Source: Prorocentrum cordatum (Eukaryota > Sar > Dinophyceae > Prorocentrales > Prorocentraceae). From it: a stretch of DNA of 50,000 nt. The DNA is taken from contig CAUYUJ010003403.1 in assembly GCA_963575745.1 (NCBI GenBank), positions 517,815 to 567,814 on the forward strand, written 5' to 3'. Below are positions 10,695-19,259 of the stretch, piece after piece; positions within the stretch are counted from its first letter, which is position 1; each line of letters begins with the position of its first letter. The notes under the pieces were generated by a model. It saw nothing but the letters and a program-made list of their open reading frames with translations. It made no database searches and was not told the DNA's origin. The translations under genes and the position numbers were made by a program.

Positions 10695-12896
10695 GTGGCT
10701 CGCCCGAACGAAAGGAGCAGCCAAATGCAACGCATGGCAGCTGGCGCTCCTCCTAACTACCTGTCGGGCGGGGACCACACCCAACAGCGACGATCCCGAT
10801 CAAACACGTCCGCTGACCCCAGCCCCATCTGCCGATACTGCGACGAGGAAGAGGAAACTCAGGAGCACACTGTTCGCGACTGCAAGTGCTGGGCCCGAGA
10901 AAGAGTCCCTCTCACCACCCTCATCAGTGACGAGCAGTGGGCCCGTCTTCCGCCGCACACAAGACACTGCGGGCTCTTCGATGAAGACCCAGCCCTCCTC
11001 GACCTGCAGGCCGACCTCGCGAGGGACCCGCTACCTCAGCCCATACCGCGGCCCCCACCTGAGGGAGATCCTGCGGCTTCAGCCCAGGACTCCTACACCA
11101 CCTACCTTGACCATGACACTGGTTGGACATGGGTCTACGCTGCCACGGACGGTGCATGCACCAACCAAGCCATCCCATTGCTTGCACGAGCGGGCTACGG
11201 CGTCTACTACGGCATCGACCACCGCATGAACTACAGTGCACGCGTTCACGGCATCACGCAGAACGCACAGCTTGCGGAGACCCTCGCCATTGTCCACCTC
11301 ACGGCATGTGCCGAACGGCCCGTACACGTTTTCGTGGACAACCAGGCGGTGGTTGACGGTCTCCAAAGGATCATCGACGGACACTCACCACCGCAGGGCA
11401 CGCACGTGGAGCTCTGGGAAAAGGTCCACCGATGCGTCATGGCCAAGCCAAACATGTTCCGCGTCGAGAAAGTCGCTAGCCACCAGGGCGACATGGGCAT
11501 CGACCTCGGGCTCATCGGGCCCATCGCGGAGGAGTTCAATCGTCAGGCTGACGCCCTCGCCACAACGGCGGCACGTACTCATAACCTTCCAGACGACATT
11601 GTCGAAGCTGCCAAATCACGACATCGCCAAGCGACCGTGCTTCATGGAGTCGCTGTCGCCATCTACGAGCGTAGACACCGTACACTCCCCCTCCCACACC
11701 GCAGGGCTGGGTTCACAGCTGCGGAACTAAACAAAATGGAACCAAATCCCCTGCTGTCTGACCAGGCACCACCCGCGGCTGGACCAGACATCCCACAGAA
11801 CCCGGACGAGCTCTGGGCCGAGGCCCAACGGGCGATATTCGACGAACAGGAGGACGACCCGTTCGGCTTTGGTGGGGGCCTGGATTTCCTGGGCGACGGG
11901 CCAGCCAGCGCCAACCCTGCCCCGTCGGGTACCCGCACGGCGCCCCCGACTCCGCCATTGAGAGCGGCAGCGCACCCACATGACAACGCCGCTCATTTTC
12001 AAGACGCTGACGAACAGGAGGATGACCTGTTCAGCTTCGGTGGGGGATCGGACGCTTTGGACGACGGACCAGCCAGCGAAAACCCCGCCCCGTCGGGAAA
12101 CCTCTCGATCCCTACTGCGACTCCGTCCCCGAGAGCGATATCGCCCACATACGATGATATCGGCCACCGCCAAGACGCCGACCATGACCTGGGTGACCCC
12201 CGCGGACTGAGTGGCATGGAGGACGCACCGCCGATACCACACGCTGCCGACCATGCCGCCCTACCGAGACGCCAACCTTCTACGCGACCGACCTCAGAGC
12301 CCTTGCACGGCATCACGACTGGTCCCACCGCGCAAACCACTCCGCCCCCCCACCGCCGGCAGCCCGCGGGGGCGGCTTCAGCCCCCCCGCAGGGTACTAA
12401 ACCAGACAGGCCCTCGTGCCCCATCCACGCTTCCATCGTTGCTGAGCGAGAGGAAGCGGCTCTCCCGACCTCTCGGGGCGTGGCCCTAGCGGCTCCAGCC
12501 CTGGGGTCGCGTCGGCCCCTCCAGTCACCCTTCAAGGGTGACGGACGTCAGCGTACAGGGTCCCGCACTACGCTAGTCCACCATTTGGACAGGCGTACCG
12601 AGGACCTCGCCTCTGTCTCGAGGCCCTCGGCTGCTGGCACTGAGCAGCCACCCCTCACCGACCGCGAAACCGAGCTGTCACAGGCTATGGCTGCCCTCCA
12701 GCAGAGGTGCTTAGCTCTCGCCGCGGACCTCGCCGCCGCCCAAGCTCGTCAAGGCCCTCTACTCCAGCGCCTCCACAGCGCTGGGCGAGCCTTTGCCGAG
12801 CTGCTCACGGCCTCGCCCGATGGTGCCGTGCCGTCACTCAACATCCAAGCTATGTTGTCATCGTTCCGCGGCGCTCCACCTGGTGCCCCGCGCTAA
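10695..12896 (+). CDS. LINE ORF, zinc knuckle, RNase H and Pro-rich tail
   Basis: In the third frame, a C-X2-C-X8-H-X4-C knuckle lies at 10830-10883 (Cys10830, Cys10839, His10866, Cys10881 as codon starts), as in many LINE C-termini. RNase H follows with Asp at 11148 (TDGA), Glu at 11277 (LAET), Asp at 11337 (VDNQ), His at 11481 (ASHQ) and Asp at 11550 (RQADALA), so the catalytic set is complete. It removes RNA from the RNA/DNA hybrid. After 11700 comes a long Pro/Asp-rich tail. It contains a 56-residue direct duplication (DNA 11841-12008 and 12009-12176) and ends in an Ala/Leu/Gln-rich helix. The stop is TAA at 12894-12896. A tail this long after RNase H is unusual. Confidence 0.88.
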   Translation: MARPNERSSQMQRMAAGAPPNYLSGGDHTQQRRSRSNTSADPSPICRYCDEEEETQEHTVRDCKCWARERVPLTTLISDEQWARLPPHTRHCGLFDEDPALLDLQADLARDPLPQPIPRPPPEGDPAASAQDSYTTYLDHDTGWTWVYAATDGACTNQAIPLLARAGYGVYYGIDHRMNYSARVHGITQNAQLAETLAIVHLTACAERPVHVFVDNQAVVDGLQRIIDGHSPPQGTHVELWEKVHRCVMAKPNMFRVEKVASHQGDMGIDLGLIGPIAEEFNRQADALATTAARTHNLPDDIVEAAKSRHRQATVLHGVAVAIYERRHRTLPLPHRRAGFTAAELNKMEPNPLLSDQAPPAAGPDIPQNPDELWAEAQRAIFDEQEDDPFGFGGGLDFLGDGPASANPAPSGTRTAPPTPPLRAAAHPHDNAAHFQDADEQEDDLFSFGGGSDALDDGPASENPAPSGNLSIPTATPSPRAISPTYDDIGHRQDADHDLGDPRGLSGMEDAPPIPHAADHAALPRRQPSTRPTSEPLHGITTGPTAQTTPPPHRRQPAGAASAPPQGTKPDRPSCPIHASIVAEREEAALPTSRGVALAAPALGSRRPLQSPFKGDGRQRTGSRTTLVHHLDRRTEDLASVSRPSAAGTEQPPLTDRETELSQAMAALQQRCLALAADLAAAQARQGPLLQRLHSAGRAFAELLTASPDGAVPSLNIQAMLSSFRGAPPGAPR

Positions 12897-13261
12897 TCTC
12901 CTCCTTTCTGCCTGCCCGTGTGTACGCGTGGCTCCGCGTCCACGGTGTCAGGGCGTGGGGGCGGGGGGTGCCCCGTCACTGCGCGCCGCTTAGCGGCCAA
13001 GCGCCCAACTGGCGGTCTGCCAAGCCGCCTAGCCACGTGTCAGCACGTCGCCTTTCTTGTTGGGGCCTCTTTCTTTACGCGGTCTGACAGGTGAGATCAT
13101 CATCGTCTGTCCGCCGTCTGTAGCGTCTGTCGCACTGCGCCGGGGGAGGGGGTTTTTGTTGCCCGCCCTCGTATCTAAAGGCTGCACCGCCGCAAATAGT
13201 GCATGCGAGTTGTCGCACCGCAGTGCGCCTCGCGGACGGACCCTGGTCCGCCTACTTGTCC

Positions 13262-13263
<2 letters not shown>
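12897..13263 (+). other. LINE 3' untranslated region
   Basis: About 370 bp of GC-rich sequence between the RNase H stop codon and the second (CT)n tract. No ORF or tail is recognised. It ends with GTCCGAT directly before CTCTCT. Confidence 0.6.
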
Positions 13264-13319
<56 letters not shown>

Positions 13320-13830
13320 CTCTCTCCCTCTCCCTCTCCCTCTCTCTCTCTCTCTCTCACTCTCTCCCTCTCCCCCTCTCTTTTTTTGTTTCTCTCTCTC
13401 TCTCTCTCTCTTCCCGCCACACATCTCTCCCCATCTCGTGCTCGCTGGCTGTCTCCACCACAGAACTCTCTCTATCCTTCTATCTCTCCTCTCCTAGCTA
13501 GCTATCTCCTCCTCTCTGATTTTTTTTTTCTCTCTCTCTATCTCCTCTCTTCTCGCTCTTTTTAATCTCTCTCTCTATATTTAGTTTTTTTTTGTGTTTT
13601 TTTTTTCTCTTTCTCTCTCTCTCTCTCTCTTCTCTCTTTCTCTCTTCTCTTCTGTTTCTCTCTTTATCTTTCTCATTCCTCTTTATAGTTATATTTATGG
13701 ACAACTATTTTGTAATGTCTTTTCTTTTTGCTCTCTCTTCTCTCTCTCTCTTCTCTCTCATTTTTTTTTTCTATCTCTCTTTTTTTTCTCTCTCTCTCTC
13801 TCTCTCTCTATCAATATATATATGCATATA
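13264..13830. repeat. (CT)n and pyrimidine tract at the 3' side of the LINE
   Basis: A pure CT run to about 13315 is followed by CT with C3/T5 interruptions, then 400 bp of polypyrimidine with T runs, ending in a short (AT) stretch near 13815-13830. ORFs of Ser-Leu or Arg-Glu repeats across it are artefacts. Confidence 0.9.
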
Positions 13831-14700
13831 GATGTATACCAACTTGCCCCCATGCCGTCGTCCGTGCCACGTGCTAGCACCCATGCGCTGAATGCGTCGC
13901 ACTCCCTCTAATACCCCCCGTTCTTTCGCCCGCCCCCCGCCGTCGCCGCGCGCCCGCGCGCCCAGTCTCCTCCCCGGGGTCGATCGGCTCCCCAGCATCC
14001 GCGCCGTAGTCGCCGGGCGTCGGGGCCGCGCCTCCAGAGTCCTGGCCAGGATCGCACCTCCCTCATGCTAACCTGTCGCCGTGGACATGCCCTCTCCCTC
14101 CTCGTCCTCCCCCTCCCCCCTCCCTCCCGCGCCTCATCGTCGCTATCTCCCCCTATTCTGCTGCTGCTGCCCCACTTCGAGGGTGCGCTTCGCGCCCTCA
14201 GCTTGCGAGCTGCGCGCGGCTGCCATCGCGGTGGCAAGGGCCCGCCGGGGCCCCGCTCAACCCCAGGTGCTGCGCTGGGGGGGGGGGGGGGGGGGGGGGG
14301 CTCCGCGCGCCCCTGCAAGGAGCGCCGTAGCCCCTGAACCGAAACGTGTCGCACGATCTCGGAGAGAAAGCAGCGCGCGACGACGGCGCGAACGACGATT
14401 TAGGTTTCGCATTGTTTTCCGAAGCGCGCGCACAGCGCGGCAAGACCTGCAAGCCGCAGGCGCGCCCCGGCGGGGCGAGGCCGCGTCGCGCAGTCGCGCG
14501 TCTGATCGTCGCCCTTACCTCGTCCTCAAACCTCTGCTGTGTCAGACTCCACCTCGATTGAACTTCCACTGAACTCCCGCTCAACAAAAGCAATGCGATG
14601 GATTGCAACCTTTGTGATGACCACTTGCCGCTAAAAGCTTCGCACATCAACCCCCGCTGCGCATCGCACTATCTCTCCTTCCTCATCCCAGCTTCTAGCA
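13831..14700. other. GC-rich stretch with poly-G; no supported gene
   Basis: It contains a run of G at about 14277-14300. Overlapping open frames on both strands are of Arg/Pro/Ala composition with no motif. Nothing here can be assigned. Confidence 0.4.
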
Positions 14701-14701
14701 A

Positions 14702-15568
14702 TCAAAGCAAGCCGCTGCCCATGCTGCAGGAAGAACCGCTAGCATCGTTAGTTTCAAGCTTCCTCTTTTTGGCGCCATCCTGCTCTTTCTCTGCGGGCCT
14801 CGTCTTCTTCGCCTCCTCTGCCTTCTCTGGGCTGTCGCCGCTGCCGCCTGCGTTCGCCTCCTCGTCCTCTGAGCCCTTCTTTCTCTTTTTCGGGGCCTTT
14901 GCCTGGTCGCCTGCTTTTGCTTTTGCTTCTCCTTTTGCCTTGCCCTTGGGTTTGCCGCATGTCTTCTCCTCTGGCGGCTTTCCCTCGCCCTCCCCCCCGC
15001 CCTCCCCCTCCTCGCCCCCGTTCTCCTCAGCCTCGCCCTCGCTCGATCCGGCCGGCCTCTTCCTCGCGATTGTTGGCGCGTCGTCTTCGTCCTCGCTGCT
15101 GCCGCCGTCGCGTTCTGGAGCGTCATCGCTCGAATCGCCCCTTGCGGCCGCGTCCTCGTCATCGGGTTTACCCCCCGTTGTTGCTGGCTTCTTTTTCGGT
15201 CCGTCGCCATCTTCATCATCAGAGAAAGCCGCGCCGCTACCGTCAGGGGCGTCATCGCCTGAGTTGTCGCGATCGTCGCGCCCCTTTTCGTCGCCGCCCT
15301 TGGCGGTTGAAGCAGCTGGCCTCTTGGCAGCGGGCCTCCTCATCGCGGCTGCGCCCTTCCTCATCTCCTTGGCGTACTCGGCCTTTGCTTTCTCAAACCC
15401 ATCCTTGTTGAATTCCCCCTTGGGCGCTGCCTCGGCCCGCCGCCTCATCTTTGAATCGGGGTTCGCGAAATAATCCTGGGGCGTCGACTGACCGAACATG
15501 GGGCCGTTTTTCCAAATCGCCAGGAAGCGCGTCTGCCCCTGATCCCTCGCGCGCCCTGTCATGGTCAA
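14702..15568 (-). CDS. Hypothetical Lys/Glu-rich disordered protein with RPA motifs
   Basis: An uninterrupted 288-codon minus-strand frame, the longest intact non-repeat ORF outside the mobile elements. Residues 1-75 have mixed composition (FLAIWKNGPMFGQSTPQDYF, then a helix EKAKAEYAKEMRKG). Residues 76-90 carry RRPA and KRPA motifs. The rest is acidic Ser/Asp/Glu alternating with Lys-rich segments, including PKKRKK, which resembles a nuclear localisation signal, and ends near KKRKLETNDASG. The third-position GC bias favours this strand. Function is unknown. A disordered nuclear or chromatin-related protein is possible, and so is a transposon-borne KRPA-type protein like the one at 32208-32642. 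Confidence 0.55.
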   Translation of the reverse strand: MTMTGRARDQGQTRFLAIWKNGPMFGQSTPQDYFANPDSKMRRRAEAAPKGEFNKDGFEKAKAEYAKEMRKGAAAMRRPAAKRPAASTAKGGDEKGRDDRDNSGDDAPDGSGAAFSDDEDGDGPKKKPATTGGKPDDEDAAARGDSSDDAPERDGGSSEDEDDAPTIARKRPAGSSEGEAEENGGEEGEGGGEGEGKPPEEKTCGKPKGKAKGEAKAKAGDQAKAPKKRKKGSEDEEANAGGSGDSPEKAEEAKKTRPAEKEQDGAKKRKLETNDASGSSCSMGSGLL

Positions 15569-15745
15569 AATTTCGCAGCCCGTGGGATAAGAGTGCAGTT
15601 TTTACCTAACAGCTCTTGCTGATAGGTTTCTAATGGTCTCAAAAGAGAGCATCATGACTCCTCAGGGGGGTCTGGGCGGGACCCGGGGAGGCTGCCGTCG
15701 AAGCCGAAATCGCTTGGGACATCCTCGCAAAATCGCCTTGGTGCT

Positions 15746-16070
15746 CCCAGAACTCCATTCCCGGGCCACATTTTGGATGCCCGGAGCCAACTGTAGGCCA
15801 CTTCGTGCTCTTCGACTTCCCAGAACTCCATTCCCGGGCCACATTTTGGATGCCCGGAGCCAACTGTAGGCCACTTCGTGCTCTTCGATTTCCCAGAACT
15901 CCATTCCCGGGCCACATTTTGGATGCCCGGAGCCAACTGTAGGCCACTTCGTGATCTTCAAGTTCCCAGAACTCCATTCCTGGGCATGATTTTGAATGCC
16001 CGGAGCCAACTGTAGGCCACTTCGTGTTCTTCTAGTTCCCAGAACTCCATTCCTGGGCCACATTTTGAAT
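15746..16070. repeat. 73-bp minisatellite, five copies
   Basis: Units start CCCAGAACTCCATTCC at 15746, 15819, 15892, 15965 and 16038, exactly 73 bp apart. Copies 1-3 are almost identical; copies 4 and 5 have diverged slightly, and the last is truncated by the next repeat. Because 73 is not a multiple of three, the minus-strand frames permute, giving artefact ORFs of 94-133 codons. Confidence 0.95.
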
Positions 16071-16395
16071 GCTGAGGCAGGCTGATGCTGCGGCCGAGGC
16101 AGGCTGAGGCTGAGGCAGGCTGAGGCTGAGGCCGAGGCTGAAGGCAGACTGAGGCTGAGGCTGAAGGCAGACTGAGGCTGAGGCTGAGGCAGGCTGAGGC
16201 TGAGGCTGAAGCAGGCTGATGCTGAGGCAGGCTGAGGCTGAGGCTGAGGCTGATGCAGGCTGAGGCTGAGGCAGGCTGAGGCTGAGGCCGAGGCTGAAGG
16301 CAGACTGAGGCTGAGGCTGAAGCAGGCTGAGGCTGAGGCTGAGGCAGGCTGAGGCTGAGGCTGAAGCAGGCCGAGGCTGAGGCTGTGACTGCGAC
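16070..16395. repeat. (GAGGCT)-type minisatellite
   Basis: About 325 bp of GAGGCTGAGGCAGGCT-like units with higher-order spacing and occasional GAAGGCAGACT variants. It directly abuts the 73-bp array. No gene is supported. Confidence 0.9.
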
Positions 16396-16765
16396 TGCCG
16401 TTGCTGCGGCGACTGTCATCGCGAATGCGACTACGACTGCGAGAACAGCAGAATTCTACAACTGGATTTTCATCTGAATATTAAAAGGAATGCTTTCAGA
16501 TATGCTTCTACACATCGCTGTTAGGTTGCTTTGCCGGGATAATTTAAGTTTCCCCCCTTCTTCTTCTTCTTCTTCTTCTTCCTCTTATGCTTCTTTTGTT
16601 TGCTTCCCGCCGCTCTGTTGCCAAGCGCGGCGCGCGCGGCGCCGCCCCCCCACGCCGCCTTTGCCTTGTCCTCGCCCTCGTCCTCGTAATGATTCGCCGC
16701 GTACTGAGGCGGCTTCTTCGGTCTCACCCTGCGCGCGGCCTCCCTTGCCCGAGTGTGTGTGTGTG

Positions 16766-16850
16766 TATGTGGTGTGGTGTGGTGTGGTGTGGTGTGGTGT
16801 GGTGTGGTGTGGTGTGGTGTGGTGTGGTGTGGTGTGGTGTGGTGTGGTGT

Positions 16851-16882
<32 letters not shown>

Positions 16883-16992
16883 GTGTGTGTGTGTGTTGTT
16901 GTGTGTGTGTGTGTGTGTGCGTGTGTGTGTGCGTGTGCGTGTGCGTGTGCTTGTGCGTGTGCTGTGCGTGTGTGTGTGTGAGTGTAGTGTGT
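16766..16992. repeat. (GGTGT)n followed by (GT)n
   Basis: About 18 copies of the 5-mer GGTGT to about 16855, then a long GT dinucleotide tract with TTG and GC interruptions. Cys-Val or Thr-His repeat ORFs over it are artefacts. Confidence 0.93.
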
Positions 16993-17289
16993 GTTCTTGC
17001 GTGCGTGCGCGTTTGGGGTGGGCGGGTGGGTGGCGGGGGGGGGGGGTGCGAGTTGGGGGGGCGCCCCCGACCGTCCTGCTCGGCCTTGCCCCACTCGCAT
17101 GAATAATCGCCGGCGCACTCGAGACTGCGAAGCTCCCGCCCTCCCGTCCGAAGGATGGGGGCGAGGGCGGTTGGCGGGCAGGGAGGTGAGTGGGGGGGTG
17201 GGCGCAATCAGGGGATCGTCTGTAACCTCTCGCCGCCTCGTGCCCCCATCCTCCTCATCCTTCTCATGCTCATCGCCCTCTCATTCTGA

Positions 17290-17640
17290 TCGTCTCATCC
17301 CCCCGACCCCTCCTCGTCCTCATCCCTGGCGGCCTCGAGGAAGCGCTCGTCGAACCAATCGGGGGGCTTGCCCTTGCCCCCGCGCGACGGGGGGGGGGCG
17401 AGGGAAGTGCTCTTTGAACCAGTCGGGCGGCTGCCCCCTACCCCTGACTCCTCCTCGCCGCCCTCGCCGCTTCCCGCCCCCCCCCCCCCCCGCGCCGCCT
17501 GACTTTCAACTCCGTCTGGCTGATGTGGCGGGGCGTCGCTCGGATCCGCCAGCTCCACGTGGGGGCACCCTGGCGATCGGCCCCTCTTTACCCGATCCCC
17601 CCTACCCGCCGCGCCCTCCCTCCTTCTTCTATCCTGCATG
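17290..17640 (-). pseudogene. Fragment with duplicated PPDWF(D/K)E(R/H)F motif
   Basis: On the minus strand two similar segments lie about 60 bp apart: GQPPDWFKEHFP (about 17440-17401) and GKGKPPDWFDERF (about 17382-17341). They are in different frames, separated by a homopolymer run of G on the plus strand. The second runs on to LEAARDEDEEGSGG and a stop near 17295. The repeated peptide indicates real coding history. The family is unknown, and the rest of the gene is lost in poly-G/poly-C. Confidence 0.35.
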
Positions 17641-17935
17641 TCGTCCGCCAGTTTTCCAATCCGCCGCCCACTTGCCCTATCGCCCCCGCCGTCGAGCAGC
17701 GGGCCCGGCGACAGCCTCGTATTATTTGCTGACTGGCGTCTTCTGCCCAGCTCTCCTTCGCGTCGCCCGGCCTCCAGCGATCCTCCGTGTCCTCAGCCGC
17801 TGCAGTCAAGATAGACTGCGAGTTGTTCCTGGCCACCGTGCTGGCTGGTCTAATAACCGCGCGGATGCCCTCAAGCAGGGGCGCCTGCTTCACCGGCTTC
17901 TCTGCGTCAGCGCCCCCCCCGCGGCGGGCGGCGGC

Positions 17936-18070
17936 GGGGGGGGGGGGGGGGGGGGGGGTCGGGGAAGGGGCGGGCGGGGGGGCGCGAGGGGGGGGGGGGC
18001 GGAGGAAGGGCGCGGGGAAGAGCAGGAGCAATGGGAGACGCGGGGGGGGGGCGGGGGGGGGGGGGAGGAG
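17936..18070. repeat. Poly-G-rich tracts
   Basis: Several runs of 8-20 G on the plus strand, interrupted by GAGG/GCGG. Another G-rich stretch with similar character lies at 18549-18720. There are many potential G-quadruplex runs. Confidence 0.85.
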
Positions 18071-18303
18071 GGGGGCAAGCTAGGTGCGCTCGCGTCATAT
18101 CTGACATCCTACCCCCCCCATCCCTTACCATGGCGCAGATCCCCTCTCTACTCGCGCAGTCGGATGTCGAGCAGGGTAATGATCCCGAAAGGGTGCGCGA
18201 TGCATTGCAGAGCACGGCGTGGCGCGGCGTAGAAGAGCACCGCAAAGCGCAGTATCAACCTAGCATTGCATTGCGCGCCGTGGCATGGCACGGGAAATCG
18301 CGC

Positions 18304-18490
18304 CAGCAGTGCAGCGGGGGCACGAGTCAGAACGAGCGGAGACGCGGACATGAAGCCAGGCGCTGCAGCGGGGGCGCGATTCGGAACGAGCGGAAGCGCG
18401 GGAATGAGGCCACCGCTGCAGCGGGATCGCGATTCGGAACGAGCGGGGCCCGAAAATGAGGCCGGCGCCTCAGCGAGAGCAGCATTTTGG
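18304..18490. repeat. 53-54-bp tandem repeat, about 3.5 copies
   Basis: The unit GCAGCGGGGGCGCGATTCGG recurs at 18311, 18365 and 18418, with a weaker copy near 18471. Each includes AACGAGCGG and a trailing AATGAGGCC. No stable ORF is supported. Confidence 0.8.
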
Positions 18491-18839
18491 AACACATGCA
18501 AGCGAACGCACCCAACTCCGGGGAATCCCGTGCGTAAAAAAACAATGCGCGGGGGGGGGGGGGGGGGCGCTTTTCAAGTCGTCGTCAGGGGAAGAGGGGA
18601 GTAGCATTCACATCGAGTAATTGTGGGGGAGGAGGAGGGGGGGGAAGAGGAGGGGGAGGGGGGAGGGGGGGGGGGGGGGGAGGAGGAGGAGGGGGGTGGG
18701 GCGGGGGGGGGGGGCTGTCGAGGGGGGGGCGTGCGATGACGACGACGACGACGGCGCGGGCCTCGAGATCGAGGCAGTAAGCTGCGTCCTCATCTCTTCT
18801 TATGTGCTTCATGAGCGCAGCCTTGAGCTCCGCGGCTTC

Positions 18840-19085
18840 CTCTTCTTTTGCGCCCCTAGCTTTCTGGGCGTCGAGCCTCTCCTCTGGCCTCTGGGCTCCT
18901 GGCCCTCTCCTCGGGCCTCTGGGGCCCTGGCCATTCCTATGGCCTCTGGCTCCTGGCCTGTCCTCCTGGCCCTCCTCTGGCCTTTCCTAAGCCTCCTCTG
19001 GCCTCTCCTAGGCCTCCTCGGGCCTTCTTGGCCTCCTCGAAGCCTTCTTGGCCTCCTCGAGGCCGCCCTGGCCTTTCGGCCTAGA
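18840..19085. repeat. GGCCTCCTC/GGCCTCTGG imperfect minisatellite
   Basis: Irregular repeats of GGCCTC, CTGGCC and TCCTGG over about 245 bp. A short (CTACGTT)n run follows at about 19192-19264. Neither encodes a recognisable protein. Confidence 0.7.
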
Positions 19086-19259
19086 GCCCAAATGGCTGCG
19101 TGAAAGAAAAACGACAGAAGGAAGGAACCGAGTAGGGAATGAGCTACTACATCTGCTTATTGCGTGCGATCTCAGTGGCATGTGCATGCTCTACGTTCTA
19201 CGTTCTACGTTCAACTTTCTACGTTCTACTTTGTCTTCGCGTGGTGTGTTTTTCACGTT

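Larger units (their letters stand above)
6365..13263 (+). mobile_element. LINE (non-LTR) retrotransposon, EEP-RT-RNase H
   Basis: A 6.9-kb unit bounded on both sides by (CT)n tracts of the same orientation. Its order is AP-type endonuclease, reverse transcriptase, CCHC zinc knuckle, RNase H and a Pro-rich tail, the order seen in I/R1/Tad-like LINEs. There are no LTRs and no integrase. The coding sequence changes frame three times (near 8550, near 9240 and near 10700-10760), so this copy is either inactive or carries assembly indels. No separate ORF1 is evident inside the unit; only about 270 residues of low-complexity sequence precede the endonuclease. No poly-A tail is visible; the 3' end passes into CT repeats. 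Target-site duplications cannot be defined inside CT repeats. Confidence 0.9.

Noticed and set aside
13175-13424. Arg/Glu coiled-coil ORFs antisense to the CT tract
   Set aside because: Dinucleotide repeat translation only.
16991-18232. 413-codon plus-strand ORF
   Set aside because: Pro/Arg/Gly composition over poly-G and poly-C tracts; the minus strand has the better coding evidence in part of it.
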